In this document: positions 11,032 to 18,997 of the stretch, piece after piece
Layout: each line of letters starts with the position of its first letter
How positions within the stretch are numbered: the stretch's first letter is position 1
Assembly: GCA_035308905.1 (NCBI GenBank)
Contig: DATGFS010000023.1
Span: 29,172-93,171 of the forward strand
Length of the DNA: 64,000 bases
Reading direction: 5' to 3'
DNA from: a bacterium
GTDB lineage: Bacteria > Sysuimicrobiota > Sysuimicrobiia > Sysuimicrobiales > Segetimicrobiaceae
Made by a program: the position numbers and the translations under genes
The notes under the pieces: model-generated
Seen by the model: the letters and a program-made list of their open reading frames with translations, nothing else
What the model was told of the DNA's origin: nothing
Database searches by the model: none

Positions 11032-11382
11032 CTACATTCCCTTGACCAGGCCGATCATATGCCCCTCGGGGTCCGCGAACATCGCGATGCTTGGGCCGTT
11101 CGGTATGTCCATCGGGTCCGAGATCTTGCGGCCGCCGAGGCTCTCGACTTTCTTCAGCGCCGCGTTGAGGTCGTCGACGGCGATGTAGAACGTGACGTGT
11201 CCCGGGCTGCCGCCCATGGCCGCGCCGATTCCCCCGTTGATCCCGGTCGAGCCGCCCGGCTTCACCATCGCGTACTCCGGCATCATCGACTCGATCGCCC
11301 AACCGAACGCGTTCTTGTAAAAGTTCTGCAGCGCCTTCGCATCCTTGCCCACCACTTCGAAGTGCACGACCGGGTTTGGCAT
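11032..11382 (-). CDS. VOC (glyoxalase/bleomycin-resistance) family protein
   Basis: A single-domain VOC protein of 116 residues. It has the paired beta-alpha-beta-beta-beta modules of the fold: the first starts PVVHFEVVGKDAKALQNFYKNAFGW, the second HVTFYIAVDDLNAALKKVESLGG and ends FADPEGHMIGLVK with the family Glu. Members bind a metal and act as isomerases, dioxygenases or drug-binding proteins; the substrate is unknown. A second VOC gene with matching order of motifs lies just upstream at 11499, with a relic of a DinB gene between them. Probably part of a stress or resistance gene group. Confidence 0.85.
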   Translation of the reverse strand: MPNPVVHFEVVGKDAKALQNFYKNAFGWAIESMMPEYAMVKPGGSTGINGGIGAAMGGSPGHVTFYIAVDDLNAALKKVESLGGRKISDPMDIPNGPSIAMFADPEGHMIGLVKGM

Positions 11383-11407
11383 ACCCGCTACCTCTCTTCC
11401 GTCTGCT

Positions 11408-11476
11408 CTATCCGATCAGTCTCGGCTTGCCGAGCAGCGCGCGCAGCGTCGCAATCTTGCCGATGTGATTGTTCAC
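11408..11476 (-). pseudogene. Relic of a DinB-family gene (C-terminal 22 codons)
   Basis: Minus-strand reading gives VNNHIGKIATLRALLGKPRLIG and then a TAG stop. This closely matches the C-terminus of the intact DinB protein encoded at 35011-35484 (HIGKINSLRALLGKPRLFG, stop). There is no start codon or upstream DinB sequence, so only the 3' end of a former gene remains, wedged between two VOC genes. Confidence 0.6.
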
Positions 11477-11498
11477 GAGAGGGCTCCGTCGGGCGTCC

Positions 11499-11942
11499 TC
11501 ATTTGATGATGCCGATCCGGTTGCCCTCCGGGTCGGTGAACACGGCGAAGGTCACCATGTCCGGAATGTGCGTCGGCGGGACCGCCGTGCTGCCGCCCAT
11601 CTCGGCGACTCTCCTCAGGACGGCGTCGAGGTTCGGGACGCGTACGTAGAACGTGACGCCCGGAATTCCCTGCGCCGGCCCGATCCCGCCGTTGATGCCG
11701 TTGCCGCCGGCCGTGACCAGTCCGTACCCCATCGGATTGTCCGCGTTGATCTTCCACCCGAACAGCTCCGCGTAGAAGCCGTGGAGCGCCTTTGGGTCGC
11801 GCGCGTTGATCTCCCAGTGCACGACGGGATGGCCGGCACCCCGGCGCGCCGACGCCCTCCGCGCGCCGCCGCGGGGGCGCGCGCCTGTCCCTCGCTTCGC
11901 GGTCTTCCTTGCGGGTCGCGATCGACGTTGCGCCATGTTCAT
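11499..11942 (-). CDS. VOC family protein with basic N-terminal tail
   Basis: About 147 residues. The VOC domain starts near residue 36 (HPVVHWEINARDPKALHGFYAELFGW) and its second half (GVTFYVRVPNLDAVLRRVAEMGG) ends FTDPEGNRIGIIK, similar to the neighbouring VOC protein. The first 35 residues are rich in Arg, Lys and Ala (QRRSRPARKTAKRG...), unlike ordinary family members. Start: the ATG at 11942 has AAGGAGAG just upstream; an ATG six bases later is an alternative. Function unknown beyond family. Confidence 0.8.
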   Translation of the reverse strand: MNMAQRRSRPARKTAKRGTGARPRGGARRASARRGAGHPVVHWEINARDPKALHGFYAELFGWKINADNPMGYGLVTAGGNGINGGIGPAQGIPGVTFYVRVPNLDAVLRRVAEMGGSTAVPPTHIPDMVTFAVFTDPEGNRIGIIK

Positions 11943-12031
11943 CACTCTCCTTGGCGGGCGATTTGGGAGCATCTCTTGATCGGGGAGGTACCGTGTCCAG
12001 CATCGCGGGTGTATGTCACGGTTCTGTTATC

Positions 12032-12490
12032 TTAGCCCGCCCATGGGTCCGGGCCGGGATCGCCGCCGGCCGCCGCGGCGGCGAGGCGCGACAAGTAGTG
12101 ATCCCATACTTCGGCGTGCCCTTCGCGGGCGGTCTCGGGCAGCATCGCGTGGGCGATCCGCAGCACGGTGCCGCTTCCGTCGGGCGCCAGATCGAACTGG
12201 ACGATCGTGGATCCCGGCGGCATCGCCGGGCTGTCGATCCATCCCCATGTGCAGACCACGCGGCGGTGGGGCAGCACTTCGACGTACTCGCCGCTCACGA
12301 TGTGGCCGGGGTTGATGACGGTCCGATGCGCGCCCCCGAGCCGCGGGTCGCTTTCGGCGTGGGTTCCGGCCCAGCGGATCCGCTTGGCCGCGTCGGTGAG
12401 GAACTCGAACACGGTGTCCGGCGCCGCGGCGATCCGCACTTCCCGCCGGACGACTTCCGGACCGTGCGGCGTCGCGGCGGGCATGGGCAT
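12032..12490 (-). CDS. SRPBCC / AHSA1-like protein
   Basis: About 152 residues of the START/SRPBCC superfamily. The N-terminal strand VRREVRIAAAPDTVFEFLTDAAKRIRWAG is the typical opening of activator-of-Hsp90 ATPase-like (AHSA1) small proteins, and the segment GEYVEVLPHRRVVCTWGW is the usual central strand pair. The fold forms a hydrophobic ligand pocket; no catalytic residues can be named. The gene starts 10 nt after the response regulator stop without a ribosome-binding site, so it is probably translated by coupling as the last gene of the hppA-kinase-regulator operon. Two ATGs (12490, 12484) are possible. Confidence 0.8.
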   Translation of the reverse strand: MPMPAATPHGPEVVRREVRIAAAPDTVFEFLTDAAKRIRWAGTHAESDPRLGGAHRTVINPGHIVSGEYVEVLPHRRVVCTWGWIDSPAMPPGSTIVQFDLAPDGSGTVLRIAHAMLPETAREGHAEVWDHYLSRLAAAAAGGDPGPDPWAG

Positions 12491-12500
12491 GGCGGACGGT

Positions 12501-14267
12501 TCAGCGCCTGCGGCGGGTGGTGCGGCGTCCGGAGGCGCGCGCGCGCGCCGGCGCCCGGCGCTTGGGCGCGGCCTTCCGCGCCGCCGATGCGGGGCGCTTC
12601 GCCGCCCGCTTCCGAGACGGTTTCGCCGTCTTCGGACGCCGGGAGGCTCGCGCGGGACGTTTCGCCGGGGGCGGGGCCGGCGGCGTGCCGCCCACCGGTA
12701 CGAGCTCGAATCGCGTCGTCGGCGCCGGCACCCCGGCCCCCTTGACCGTGCCAGGCAGAATCCGGAAGACCGGGCACAGCACGGCGTCGATCCGGCCGCC
12801 GCCGGGGGCGAACAGCGCCGGGATCTGGAGCGTGCGCAGTCCGACAAGGGTCATCGGTCCCGTCGGCGGCGCCGACAGCCAGCGCCGCACCATGTCGTAG
12901 GCCGGCGTGCCGGGGACCGCCACGGCGGTGATCCGCAGGCGGCCCGGGGCGTCTCCGAAGGCGAACAGGAACGGACGGCCCTCGACGAACTGGCTGCGCC
13001 CGCCGTAGAAGCGTCCCGTCATATACACGTACGCGGTGTCCTGCGCGGGCGCGTGCCGGAACGTGAGCGCGGCGCCGGCGATCGCGAGCCGCGTCGGCGA
13101 CTGGAAGTCCGAGAACGGCATCGGGTGGACCGTCTCGACCCGGGTCCACTCCTCGCCGCCCGGCGCGTCGAGCGCGATCGGCGGGAATACGAGGCCGCGC
13201 TCCGTCGCCACGCTGCGCACCGGATGGATCTCGATGAGGTGCGGGAGCTCCGGATGGTCGGCCGACGCGTGGTCGGGCAGCAGCCGGAGAAATCCGCTGA
13301 CCGTAACGCGCTGCTGGGTCGTGATGATCTCGTCGAGCAGCTGCGCGTAGGTGCTGTGGGCCGTCCCGCCGGCGTCGAGCGCGCCCGGCCGGATGGCGTT
13401 CTGGATCACCGCCGCGACGATGCCCTCGCGCTCGGCCGGTGAGGGGGCCAGCCCGAACGCCATGCCGAGCCCGTAGGCGCCCTCGGCCGTCCGGTTGGTG
13501 ACGTAGCCCTCGACCGTGACCTCCGCGCCCGGACCGAGGCGCAGGTAGCCCATCGGCTCCAGGCCGGAGGCCATGATGTCCGTCTCCGCCGAGCCCCCGG
13601 GGACGATCCGGATCCCGGACAGCACGCGCAGCAGGTCCGCGGGCGTGCGGATGACGATGCGGGTGGCGGACTGCGACGGCACCGTTCGCCGGAGCTCGTC
13701 CGACACGAGGATCGCGCGGGCGATCTCGCGCATCGGCGTCCGGGTGTTGCGGCTCTGGCGCTGAATGCGCAGAAAGGCCTCCTGCTCGTCGACGCCCTCG
13801 CGCGACATCAGGATCCCCTTGGCGCGTTCGACGAGCTTGCGGGTCTCGAGCGTGTCCTTGAGGTTGCCGACTTCCTGCTGCAGCGTGCGCAGCTCGGCGA
13901 ACCGGGCCATCGCGATCTCGATCGCCGGCACGAGCTCGGCCTCGCGCACCGGCTTGACGAGGTACGCCAGCACGCCGGCCTCCTGCGCCCGCTGCACCAG
14001 ATCCCGCTCGCTCCACGCCGTCAGCAGGATGATCGGCTTCGGCGCCCGCGACATGATCGTGGCCGCCGCGGAGATGCCGTCGAGTCCCGGCATCTTAATG
14101 TCCATGAAGATCAGGTCGGGCGACGTCTTGTGCGCCAGGGCGACGGCTTCTTCGCCGTCCGGCGCCTCCCCGACGACCTTGTACCCGTGCTCCTCCAGCA
14201 TGGCTTTGAGGCCCATGCGGATGACGGGCTCGTCGTCGGCGATCAGGATCTTCAGCGCGTCCGGCAT
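12501..14267 (-). CDS. ANTAR response regulator with long unknown C-terminal extension and basic tail
   Basis: 588 residues. Residues 1-120 are a receiver domain (acidic pocket ADDEP, phospho-acceptor Asp56 in FMDIKMPG, Lys in LVKPVREAEL). Residues about 125-188 are a coiled coil plus ANTAR RNA-binding domain (ETRKLVERAKGILMSREG, then EAFLRIQRQSRNTRTPMREIA). Then about 330 residues with no family I recognise follow, rich in beta-type segments, and a 60-residue Lys/Arg/Ala/Pro tail. ANTAR proteins bind dual hexaloop RNA and prevent termination. The start ATG overlaps the kinase stop (TGATG). The kinase is the HisKA_2 type that usually partners ANTAR regulators; a candidate target is the glnA leader about 2 kb away. 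Confidence 0.88.
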   Translation of the reverse strand: MPDALKILIADDEPVIRMGLKAMLEEHGYKVVGEAPDGEEAVALAHKTSPDLIFMDIKMPGLDGISAAATIMSRAPKPIILLTAWSERDLVQRAQEAGVLAYLVKPVREAELVPAIEIAMARFAELRTLQQEVGNLKDTLETRKLVERAKGILMSREGVDEQEAFLRIQRQSRNTRTPMREIARAILVSDELRRTVPSQSATRIVIRTPADLLRVLSGIRIVPGGSAETDIMASGLEPMGYLRLGPGAEVTVEGYVTNRTAEGAYGLGMAFGLAPSPAEREGIVAAVIQNAIRPGALDAGGTAHSTYAQLLDEIITTQQRVTVSGFLRLLPDHASADHPELPHLIEIHPVRSVATERGLVFPPIALDAPGGEEWTRVETVHPMPFSDFQSPTRLAIAGAALTFRHAPAQDTAYVYMTGRFYGGRSQFVEGRPFLFAFGDAPGRLRITAVAVPGTPAYDMVRRWLSAPPTGPMTLVGLRTLQIPALFAPGGGRIDAVLCPVFRILPGTVKGAGVPAPTTRFELVPVGGTPPAPPPAKRPARASRRPKTAKPSRKRAAKRPASAARKAAPKRRAPARARASGRRTTRRRR

Positions 14268-15919
14268 CAGGCCGCCGCCGGACGGGGCATCGTGATGACG
14301 ACGCGCGCGCCGCCGGCGTTCGTAAACCAGATGCGGCCCTTCAGGTCGTCCTGGACGAGGGTGCGCACGATTTCGAGCCCGAGGTCGCTCGACCGCTCCA
14401 GCGCGAACCCGTCGGGCAGCCCGACCCCGTCGTCGCGAACCTCGACGCGCAGCGCTTCCGGCCCGAGCATCAGCACGATGACGACCTGGCCCTGCGCGCG
14501 GCCGGGGAACGCGTGCTCCATCGCGTTTTGCAGGAGCTCGTTCACGACCAGCGCCAGCGACGTGGCCTGCTGGGTCGGCAGATGCACGTCGTCGCCGCTC
14601 ACGCGCGCGTCGAGCGCGAAGCCGGGCGGCGCCATCGTCTGCGTCACCGTGTGCACGACGCGGTCGAGCATCTCGCGGACGCTCACCGTGCCGAGGCCCT
14701 CCGCGGCCAGGATCTCGTGCACCGCGGCGATGCTGAGGATGCGGTTGATCGTCTCGGTAAGGACCTCGCGGCCGGACACCTCGCGGCCGTCCCGCATCTG
14801 CAGGCGCAGCAGCATCGCGATCATCTGGAGGTTGTTCTTGACGCGGTGATGCATCTCGCGGACCATCGCCGACTTGACCACGAGGCCCGCGTTCTCGATC
14901 GCGAGCGCGGTCTGGTTGGCCAGCGTCTGCAGCATCGTCGTCTCGGGCGGCGTGAACGCGTGCGGCCGGCCGAGATAGACGGTCACGACCCCGAGCGTCC
15001 GATCGCGCACGCGCAGGGGGACGGCGAGCGCCGAGCGCGCCGGCCCGCGGCCGAGCATCTCCTCGGCGAGAAAGCGCGGATCCGCCCCGGCGTCCTCGCT
15101 GCTCACCGCCTCGCCCGAGGCGGCGGCGTGCCCGGGCAGGCCCGCCCCGAGCCGGAGCGCCATCCGCGGCCGCGCGGCGGCGTTGGGATCCGCCGGGTGG
15201 GCGGCGGCGAGCACCAGCTCGTCCGCGTCCGTCAGCATGAGCGTGCAGAGCGACGCGTCGAACACGCGCGAGGCCATCTCGACGAGGAGGCGGAAGATCT
15301 GCTCCAGGTAGAGCGGCGACGTGAGCGTCTCGCTGACCTCCGCGAGCGTGCGCAGCTCGAGGATCTGCCGGCGCATGCTGTCGTAGAGCCGGGCCTTTTC
15401 GAGGGCGCCGCCGGCGAGGTCGGCGATGATGCTCAGCAGCTCCACCTCGTCGTCGGCCCAGGCGTGCACCCCGGTGGTCTGGACGTTGACCGCGCCGAGG
15501 ACGCGGCCCGCCACCGTCAACGGCACCGCGAGCAGCGACTGGAACAGCGTTTCGTGGGTTTCCGGCAGGTACTTGAACCGCGGATCCGCGGTCGCGTTGC
15601 TCGACGCGACCGCCTCGCCGTGCTCGGCGGCCCAGCCCGTCAGGCCCTCGCCGAAACGGAGGCGCGCGCGGCCGACGGCTTCGGCGGCGAGCCCCGTCGT
15701 CGCCTTGAGGACGAGGTATTCGCGCGAGGCGTCGAGCAGGTAGATCGAGCAGCTGTCGACGCGCATCACTTCCGCCGTCGTGCGGGTAATGAGCGTGAGC
15801 GTCGTGTCGAGATCGAGCGCGGCGCCGATCGCGCGGCTGATCTTCCGCAGCGCCGACAGCTCCTCGGCCTTGCGCGCGAGGGCGTCGGCGGGCGTCCGGT
15901 CCACGCGCTGCGCGGTCAT
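14267..15919 (-). CDS. GAF-GAF-HisKA_2 sensor histidine kinase
   Basis: A soluble 550-residue kinase without membrane segments. An N-terminal coiled segment (ARKAEELSALRKISRAIG) leads into two GAF domains (about residues 30-175 and 195-340). Next comes the HisKA_2 phospho-acceptor MHHRVKNNLQMIAMLLRLQ, then the ATP-binding domain with N-box LALVVNELLQNAMEHAF and G-box DDGVGLPDGF. The GAF domains probably sense a cytoplasmic small molecule or redox state. Start ATG overlaps the hppA stop and its stop overlaps the regulator start, so hppA, kinase and regulator form one operon. Confidence 0.93.
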   Translation of the reverse strand: MTAQRVDRTPADALARKAEELSALRKISRAIGAALDLDTTLTLITRTTAEVMRVDSCSIYLLDASREYLVLKATTGLAAEAVGRARLRFGEGLTGWAAEHGEAVASSNATADPRFKYLPETHETLFQSLLAVPLTVAGRVLGAVNVQTTGVHAWADDEVELLSIIADLAGGALEKARLYDSMRRQILELRTLAEVSETLTSPLYLEQIFRLLVEMASRVFDASLCTLMLTDADELVLAAAHPADPNAAARPRMALRLGAGLPGHAAASGEAVSSEDAGADPRFLAEEMLGRGPARSALAVPLRVRDRTLGVVTVYLGRPHAFTPPETTMLQTLANQTALAIENAGLVVKSAMVREMHHRVKNNLQMIAMLLRLQMRDGREVSGREVLTETINRILSIAAVHEILAAEGLGTVSVREMLDRVVHTVTQTMAPPGFALDARVSGDDVHLPTQQATSLALVVNELLQNAMEHAFPGRAQGQVVIVLMLGPEALRVEVRDDGVGLPDGFALERSSDLGLEIVRTLVQDDLKGRIWFTNAGGARVVITMPRPAAA

Positions 15920-18255
15920 CCCGGCTCCGCAACGCCCCGCGCCGCCGCGGCCATGTCTTCGGGGCTGACCGAGCTGCGGCGGTTCATCGCCACCGCCCAC
16001 GCCATCAGCGCGAGGGTCAGGGCGACCACGAGCGCGCGCACCCCCCAGCCGATCGGCAGGATCGCGACCGGCGCGATGAGGATGCTCACGAGGTTCATGA
16101 CCTTGATGAGCGGGTTGAGGGCCGGGCCGGCGGTATCTTTCAGCGGATCGCCGACCGTGTCCCCGATGACGCCGGCTTTGTGGTACTCCGTGCCCTTGCC
16201 GCCGAGGAAGCCGTCCTCGATCTTCTTCTTCGCGTTGTCCCACGCGCCGCCGGTGTTGGCCATGAAGACGGCCATGAGCTGGCCGGTGAGGATCGCGCCG
16301 GCGAGGAACGCCCCGAGCGGCGCCGCGCCGAGCCCGATCCCGACCATGACCGGGGCGGAGATCGCGACGACCGCGGGGGCCAGCAGCTCCCGCTGCGCCG
16401 CGCGCGTGACGATGTCGACGCAGCGCTGGTAGTCCGGCCGGGCGGTGCCCTGCATGATGCCCGGGATCGTCCGGAACTGCCGGCGGACCTCTTCCACGAC
16501 GTCGAACGCGGACCGGCCGACGGCGCGGATCAGGAACGCGGAGACGAGCATCGGGACGGCACCGCCGATCAGCATGCCGATGAAGACGAGCGGCAGGTTG
16601 ACCTGGATGCCCACGCGCTCGAGGGCGGTCGTGGCCGCCTCCCCCGCCTGCGACAGCGTCGTGCCGAACGACGCGGCCGCGGGCAGCAGATGCGCCTGGT
16701 CCACGAACGACCGGAACAGCGCCGTCGCGGCGATCACCGCGGTCGCGATCGCGAAGCCCTTCGTGAGGGCCTTCGTCGTGTTGCCGGCCTGGTCGAGGTG
16801 CGCGATGATGCGGCCGGGCTCCTCGCCGCCCACGCCGGACATCTCGAAGATGCCGTTCGCGTTGTCGACGATCGGCCCGAACGTGTCCATCGCCAGGATG
16901 TACCCGGTGACGGTGAGGAGGCCGAGCCCGGACAGCGCGATGCCGTAGCCGGCGAGGGCGACGTCGCCCTGAAAGATCGTGAACGAGGCGAGGATCGTCG
17001 CCGCGATCGCAAGGATCGCCCACACGGAGGACTCGAGGCCGAAGCCGAGCCCCGAGAGGATGAGCGTCGCCGGCCCGGTCTTCGTGGCGTACGCCATCTC
17101 GCCGACCGGCCGGTGGTTGGCGCTCGTGTATTGGTCGGTGAGCCACCTGATGACGCCCGCGAGCACGAGGCCGGTGAGCGTCGCGAACGTGAACCGCCAG
17201 TCCGGCGCGCCCGTGCGCGGGTCCGTGAGGTACAGGGCGTTGACCGCGGCGAAGCCGGCGACCGCGGCCGCGCTGGCGACCCAGAAGCCGCGGGCGATCG
17301 GGCGCATCGGGTCGCGTTCCTCCTCGCGCGCCCGCACGGCCCAGGTGCCGATGATCGACGCGAAGACGCCGATCGCCTGGACCAGCAGCGGAAAGAGGAT
17401 CAGCTTGAGCGCGAAGCCGCCCGCGGCGGCGCCGTACGTCGCGCGGAAGCGCGCGTCGAGCAGCGTGCCGGCGGCAAGGATGATCGCGGCGACGAGCGTG
17501 ACCTCGTACGATTCGAAGACGTCGGCCGCCATCCCGGCGCAGTCGCCGACGTTGTCGCCCACGTTGTCCGCGATCGTCGCGGGGTTGCGGGGGTCGTCTT
17601 CCGGAATGCCGGCCTCGACCTTGCCGACGAGGTCGGCGCCGACGTCGGCCGCCTTCGTGTAGATCCCGCCGCCGATCCGCATGAACGACGCGACGAGCGA
17701 CCCGCCGAATCCGAATCCGATGAGCACGCGCGTGGCGTCGCCGCGGAAGATGACGAAGATGATCGTGGCACCGAGGAGGCCGAGTCCGACGGTGAACATG
17801 CCGGAGACGGTGCCGGCCTGGAACGCCGTCTCGAGCGCCTCGCGGAAGCCGCGTGTCGCGGCATAGGCGGTCCGCACGTTGCCGCGGACGGCGAGCTGCA
17901 TGCCGACGGAGCCCGCGCCGTAGCTCGCGAGGCAGCCCATCAGGAAGGCGAGGGCGATGCCGACCGACAGGGCGGGATTCGTGTAGATCGGCCGGTACAG
18001 GACGTAGAGGGCGATCGTGATCAGGACGATGAACAGCGCCATCGTCCGGAACTGCCGGGTGAGATAGGCGCGGGCGCCCTCCTGAATCGCCGCGGCGACG
18101 TTCTGCATCGACGCCGGTCCGGCGCTGCGGCGGAGGACCCGTGCGCTGAGCCACCATCCATAAAGGAGGGCGGCGGCCGCGGCGGCAAGGACCAGCCACA
18201 GCAGCAGCGACTCCAAGCCGCCGAAGGACGGCAGGGTGATGGCGGATTCGCTCAT
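15916..18255 (-). CDS. hppA: Membrane H+-translocating pyrophosphatase, K+-independent type
   Basis: Membrane-bound pyrophosphatase of 779 residues with about 16 helices, coupling PPi hydrolysis to proton pumping. Seen: the substrate loop DVGADLVGKVEAGIPEDDPRNPATIADNVGDNVGD region with its acidic cluster, the second acidic motif DNANGIFEM, and DNAKKKIEDG near the C-terminus. The diagnostic segment is GNTTKALTKG: Lys at the position that is Ala in K+-dependent enzymes marks the K+-independent H+-pumping class. It is first in an operon with a sensor kinase and ANTAR regulator. The ATG at 18255 is preceded by GGGAGG. Confidence 0.97.
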   Translation of the reverse strand: MSESAITLPSFGGLESLLLWLVLAAAAAALLYGWWLSARVLRRSAGPASMQNVAAAIQEGARAYLTRQFRTMALFIVLITIALYVLYRPIYTNPALSVGIALAFLMGCLASYGAGSVGMQLAVRGNVRTAYAATRGFREALETAFQAGTVSGMFTVGLGLLGATIIFVIFRGDATRVLIGFGFGGSLVASFMRIGGGIYTKAADVGADLVGKVEAGIPEDDPRNPATIADNVGDNVGDCAGMAADVFESYEVTLVAAIILAAGTLLDARFRATYGAAAGGFALKLILFPLLVQAIGVFASIIGTWAVRAREEERDPMRPIARGFWVASAAAVAGFAAVNALYLTDPRTGAPDWRFTFATLTGLVLAGVIRWLTDQYTSANHRPVGEMAYATKTGPATLILSGLGFGLESSVWAILAIAATILASFTIFQGDVALAGYGIALSGLGLLTVTGYILAMDTFGPIVDNANGIFEMSGVGGEEPGRIIAHLDQAGNTTKALTKGFAIATAVIAATALFRSFVDQAHLLPAAASFGTTLSQAGEAATTALERVGIQVNLPLVFIGMLIGGAVPMLVSAFLIRAVGRSAFDVVEEVRRQFRTIPGIMQGTARPDYQRCVDIVTRAAQRELLAPAVVAISAPVMVGIGLGAAPLGAFLAGAILTGQLMAVFMANTGGAWDNAKKKIEDGFLGGKGTEYHKAGVIGDTVGDPLKDTAGPALNPLIKVMNLVSILIAPVAILPIGWGVRALVVALTLALMAWAVAMNRRSSVSPEDMAAAARGVAEPG

Positions 18256-18292
18256 TCAGGCCTCCCGGACGTGGGCGTGCGCGGCGTCATTC

Positions 18293-18322
18293 ATAATAGC
18301 AGGTTGCATCGCGGCCCATCAA
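18293..18322 (-). promoter_or_regulatory. Promoter of the hppA-kinase-regulator operon
   Basis: TTGATG (18322-18317) and TATTAT (18298-18293) are 18 nt apart on the minus strand. Transcription would start about 30 nt before the hppA ATG. The 25-bp AT-rich palindrome sits just upstream of the -35. Confidence 0.55.
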
Positions 18323-18325
18323 GCA

Positions 18326-18350
18326 ATTTTCGACAAAAATCGTCGAAAAT
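18326..18350. promoter_or_regulatory. AT-rich 25-bp inverted repeat upstream of hppA
   Basis: Perfect 9-bp arms ATTTTCGAC / GTCGAAAAT around a 7-nt centre, in an otherwise GC-rich region. It lies 4 bp upstream of the hppA -35 box and 60 bp past the end of the DUF192 gene. It could be an operator for the hppA promoter or the terminator of the DUF192 transcript; there is no clear T-run on either side. Confidence 0.45.
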
Positions 18351-18410
18351 ACGCGATTTTGCGCGGTTCCTCGATATAGAAGCGCGGTTTTGAGGCCAGA
18401 CGAGGTTCGC

Positions 18411-18929
18411 TTATGGCTTGGGAGGGTCGCTCGGCGTGAAGCGGACCTGCGCGCGCCCGTCGAGGCCGTGCGCTTTGAAAAACCCCTGGTTCACTTCGAG
18501 CGCGTAGCGATACGACTTGGTCGGCGCCCAGAGGTCGCCGGGCGGCGGGTCGGCGGGGTTCGGCGCCACGCGCATGTCGAAGAGGCCGACGACCTGCCAG
18601 CGATTGTCGAGGAACGCGATCGAGAGCGGGATCAGCGTGTTCTTCATCCAGAACGGCTCGCGGGTGAGGTCCGCGAAGACGAACAGCATGCCGGCATCCG
18701 GGTCGAGCGCGCGCCGGCACATCAGGCCGACCTCGCGTGCCTGCTCGGTGTCCGCGATCTCGACGCGGACGTCGACCGTGCTGCCGTGCTCGCTGAAGGC
18801 GACGACGCCGTGCCGGTACCGGAACGCGGGCACCGCGCAGTCGTCCGCCCCGGCCGGCGCCGGCGGGATCAGGCCCGCGGCCGCGAGCGCGGCGGCGGCG
18901 ATCGCGGTCAGGACGCGCCGCAGTCTCAT
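18411..18929 (-). CDS. Secreted DUF192 family protein
   Basis: A 172-residue protein with a Sec signal peptide (RRVLTAIAAAALAAAGLIPPAPAGA) and one DUF192 domain. The domain shows VRVEIADTEQAREVGLMCRRALDPDAGMLF and the signature PFWMKNTLIPLSIAFLD. The biochemical role of DUF192 is not established; the fold is small and often secreted. Start: ATG at 18929 gives the whole signal peptide. It lies between the secreted hydrolase gene and the hppA operon in the same direction with its own gap of about 70 nt, so it may be cotranscribed with the hydrolase. Confidence 0.85.
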   Translation of the reverse strand: MRLRRVLTAIAAAALAAAGLIPPAPAGADDCAVPAFRYRHGVVAFSEHGSTVDVRVEIADTEQAREVGLMCRRALDPDAGMLFVFADLTREPFWMKNTLIPLSIAFLDNRWQVVGLFDMRVAPNPADPPPGDLWAPTKSYRYALEVNQGFFKAHGLDGRAQVRFTPSDPPKP

Positions 18930-18997
18930 GCTGCCAACAACGCCCCCGCGACGGCGAAAGTTCCGGCGGGCCGGCCCGGAAAGTCGCGCGGGGGCGG

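Noticed and set aside
12501..18199. Apparent giant proteins of more than 1,100 residues spanning the ANTAR regulator, kinase and hppA
   Set aside because: Each real protein has its own start with overlapping stop; the extra N-terminal parts are off-frame translations of the upstream gene.
18256..18292. A 12-codon ORF between the hppA promoter and hppA whose stop overlaps the hppA start
   Set aside because: Its ATG is only 2 nt after the -10 box, so it would not be on the mRNA from that promoter; no supporting signal.
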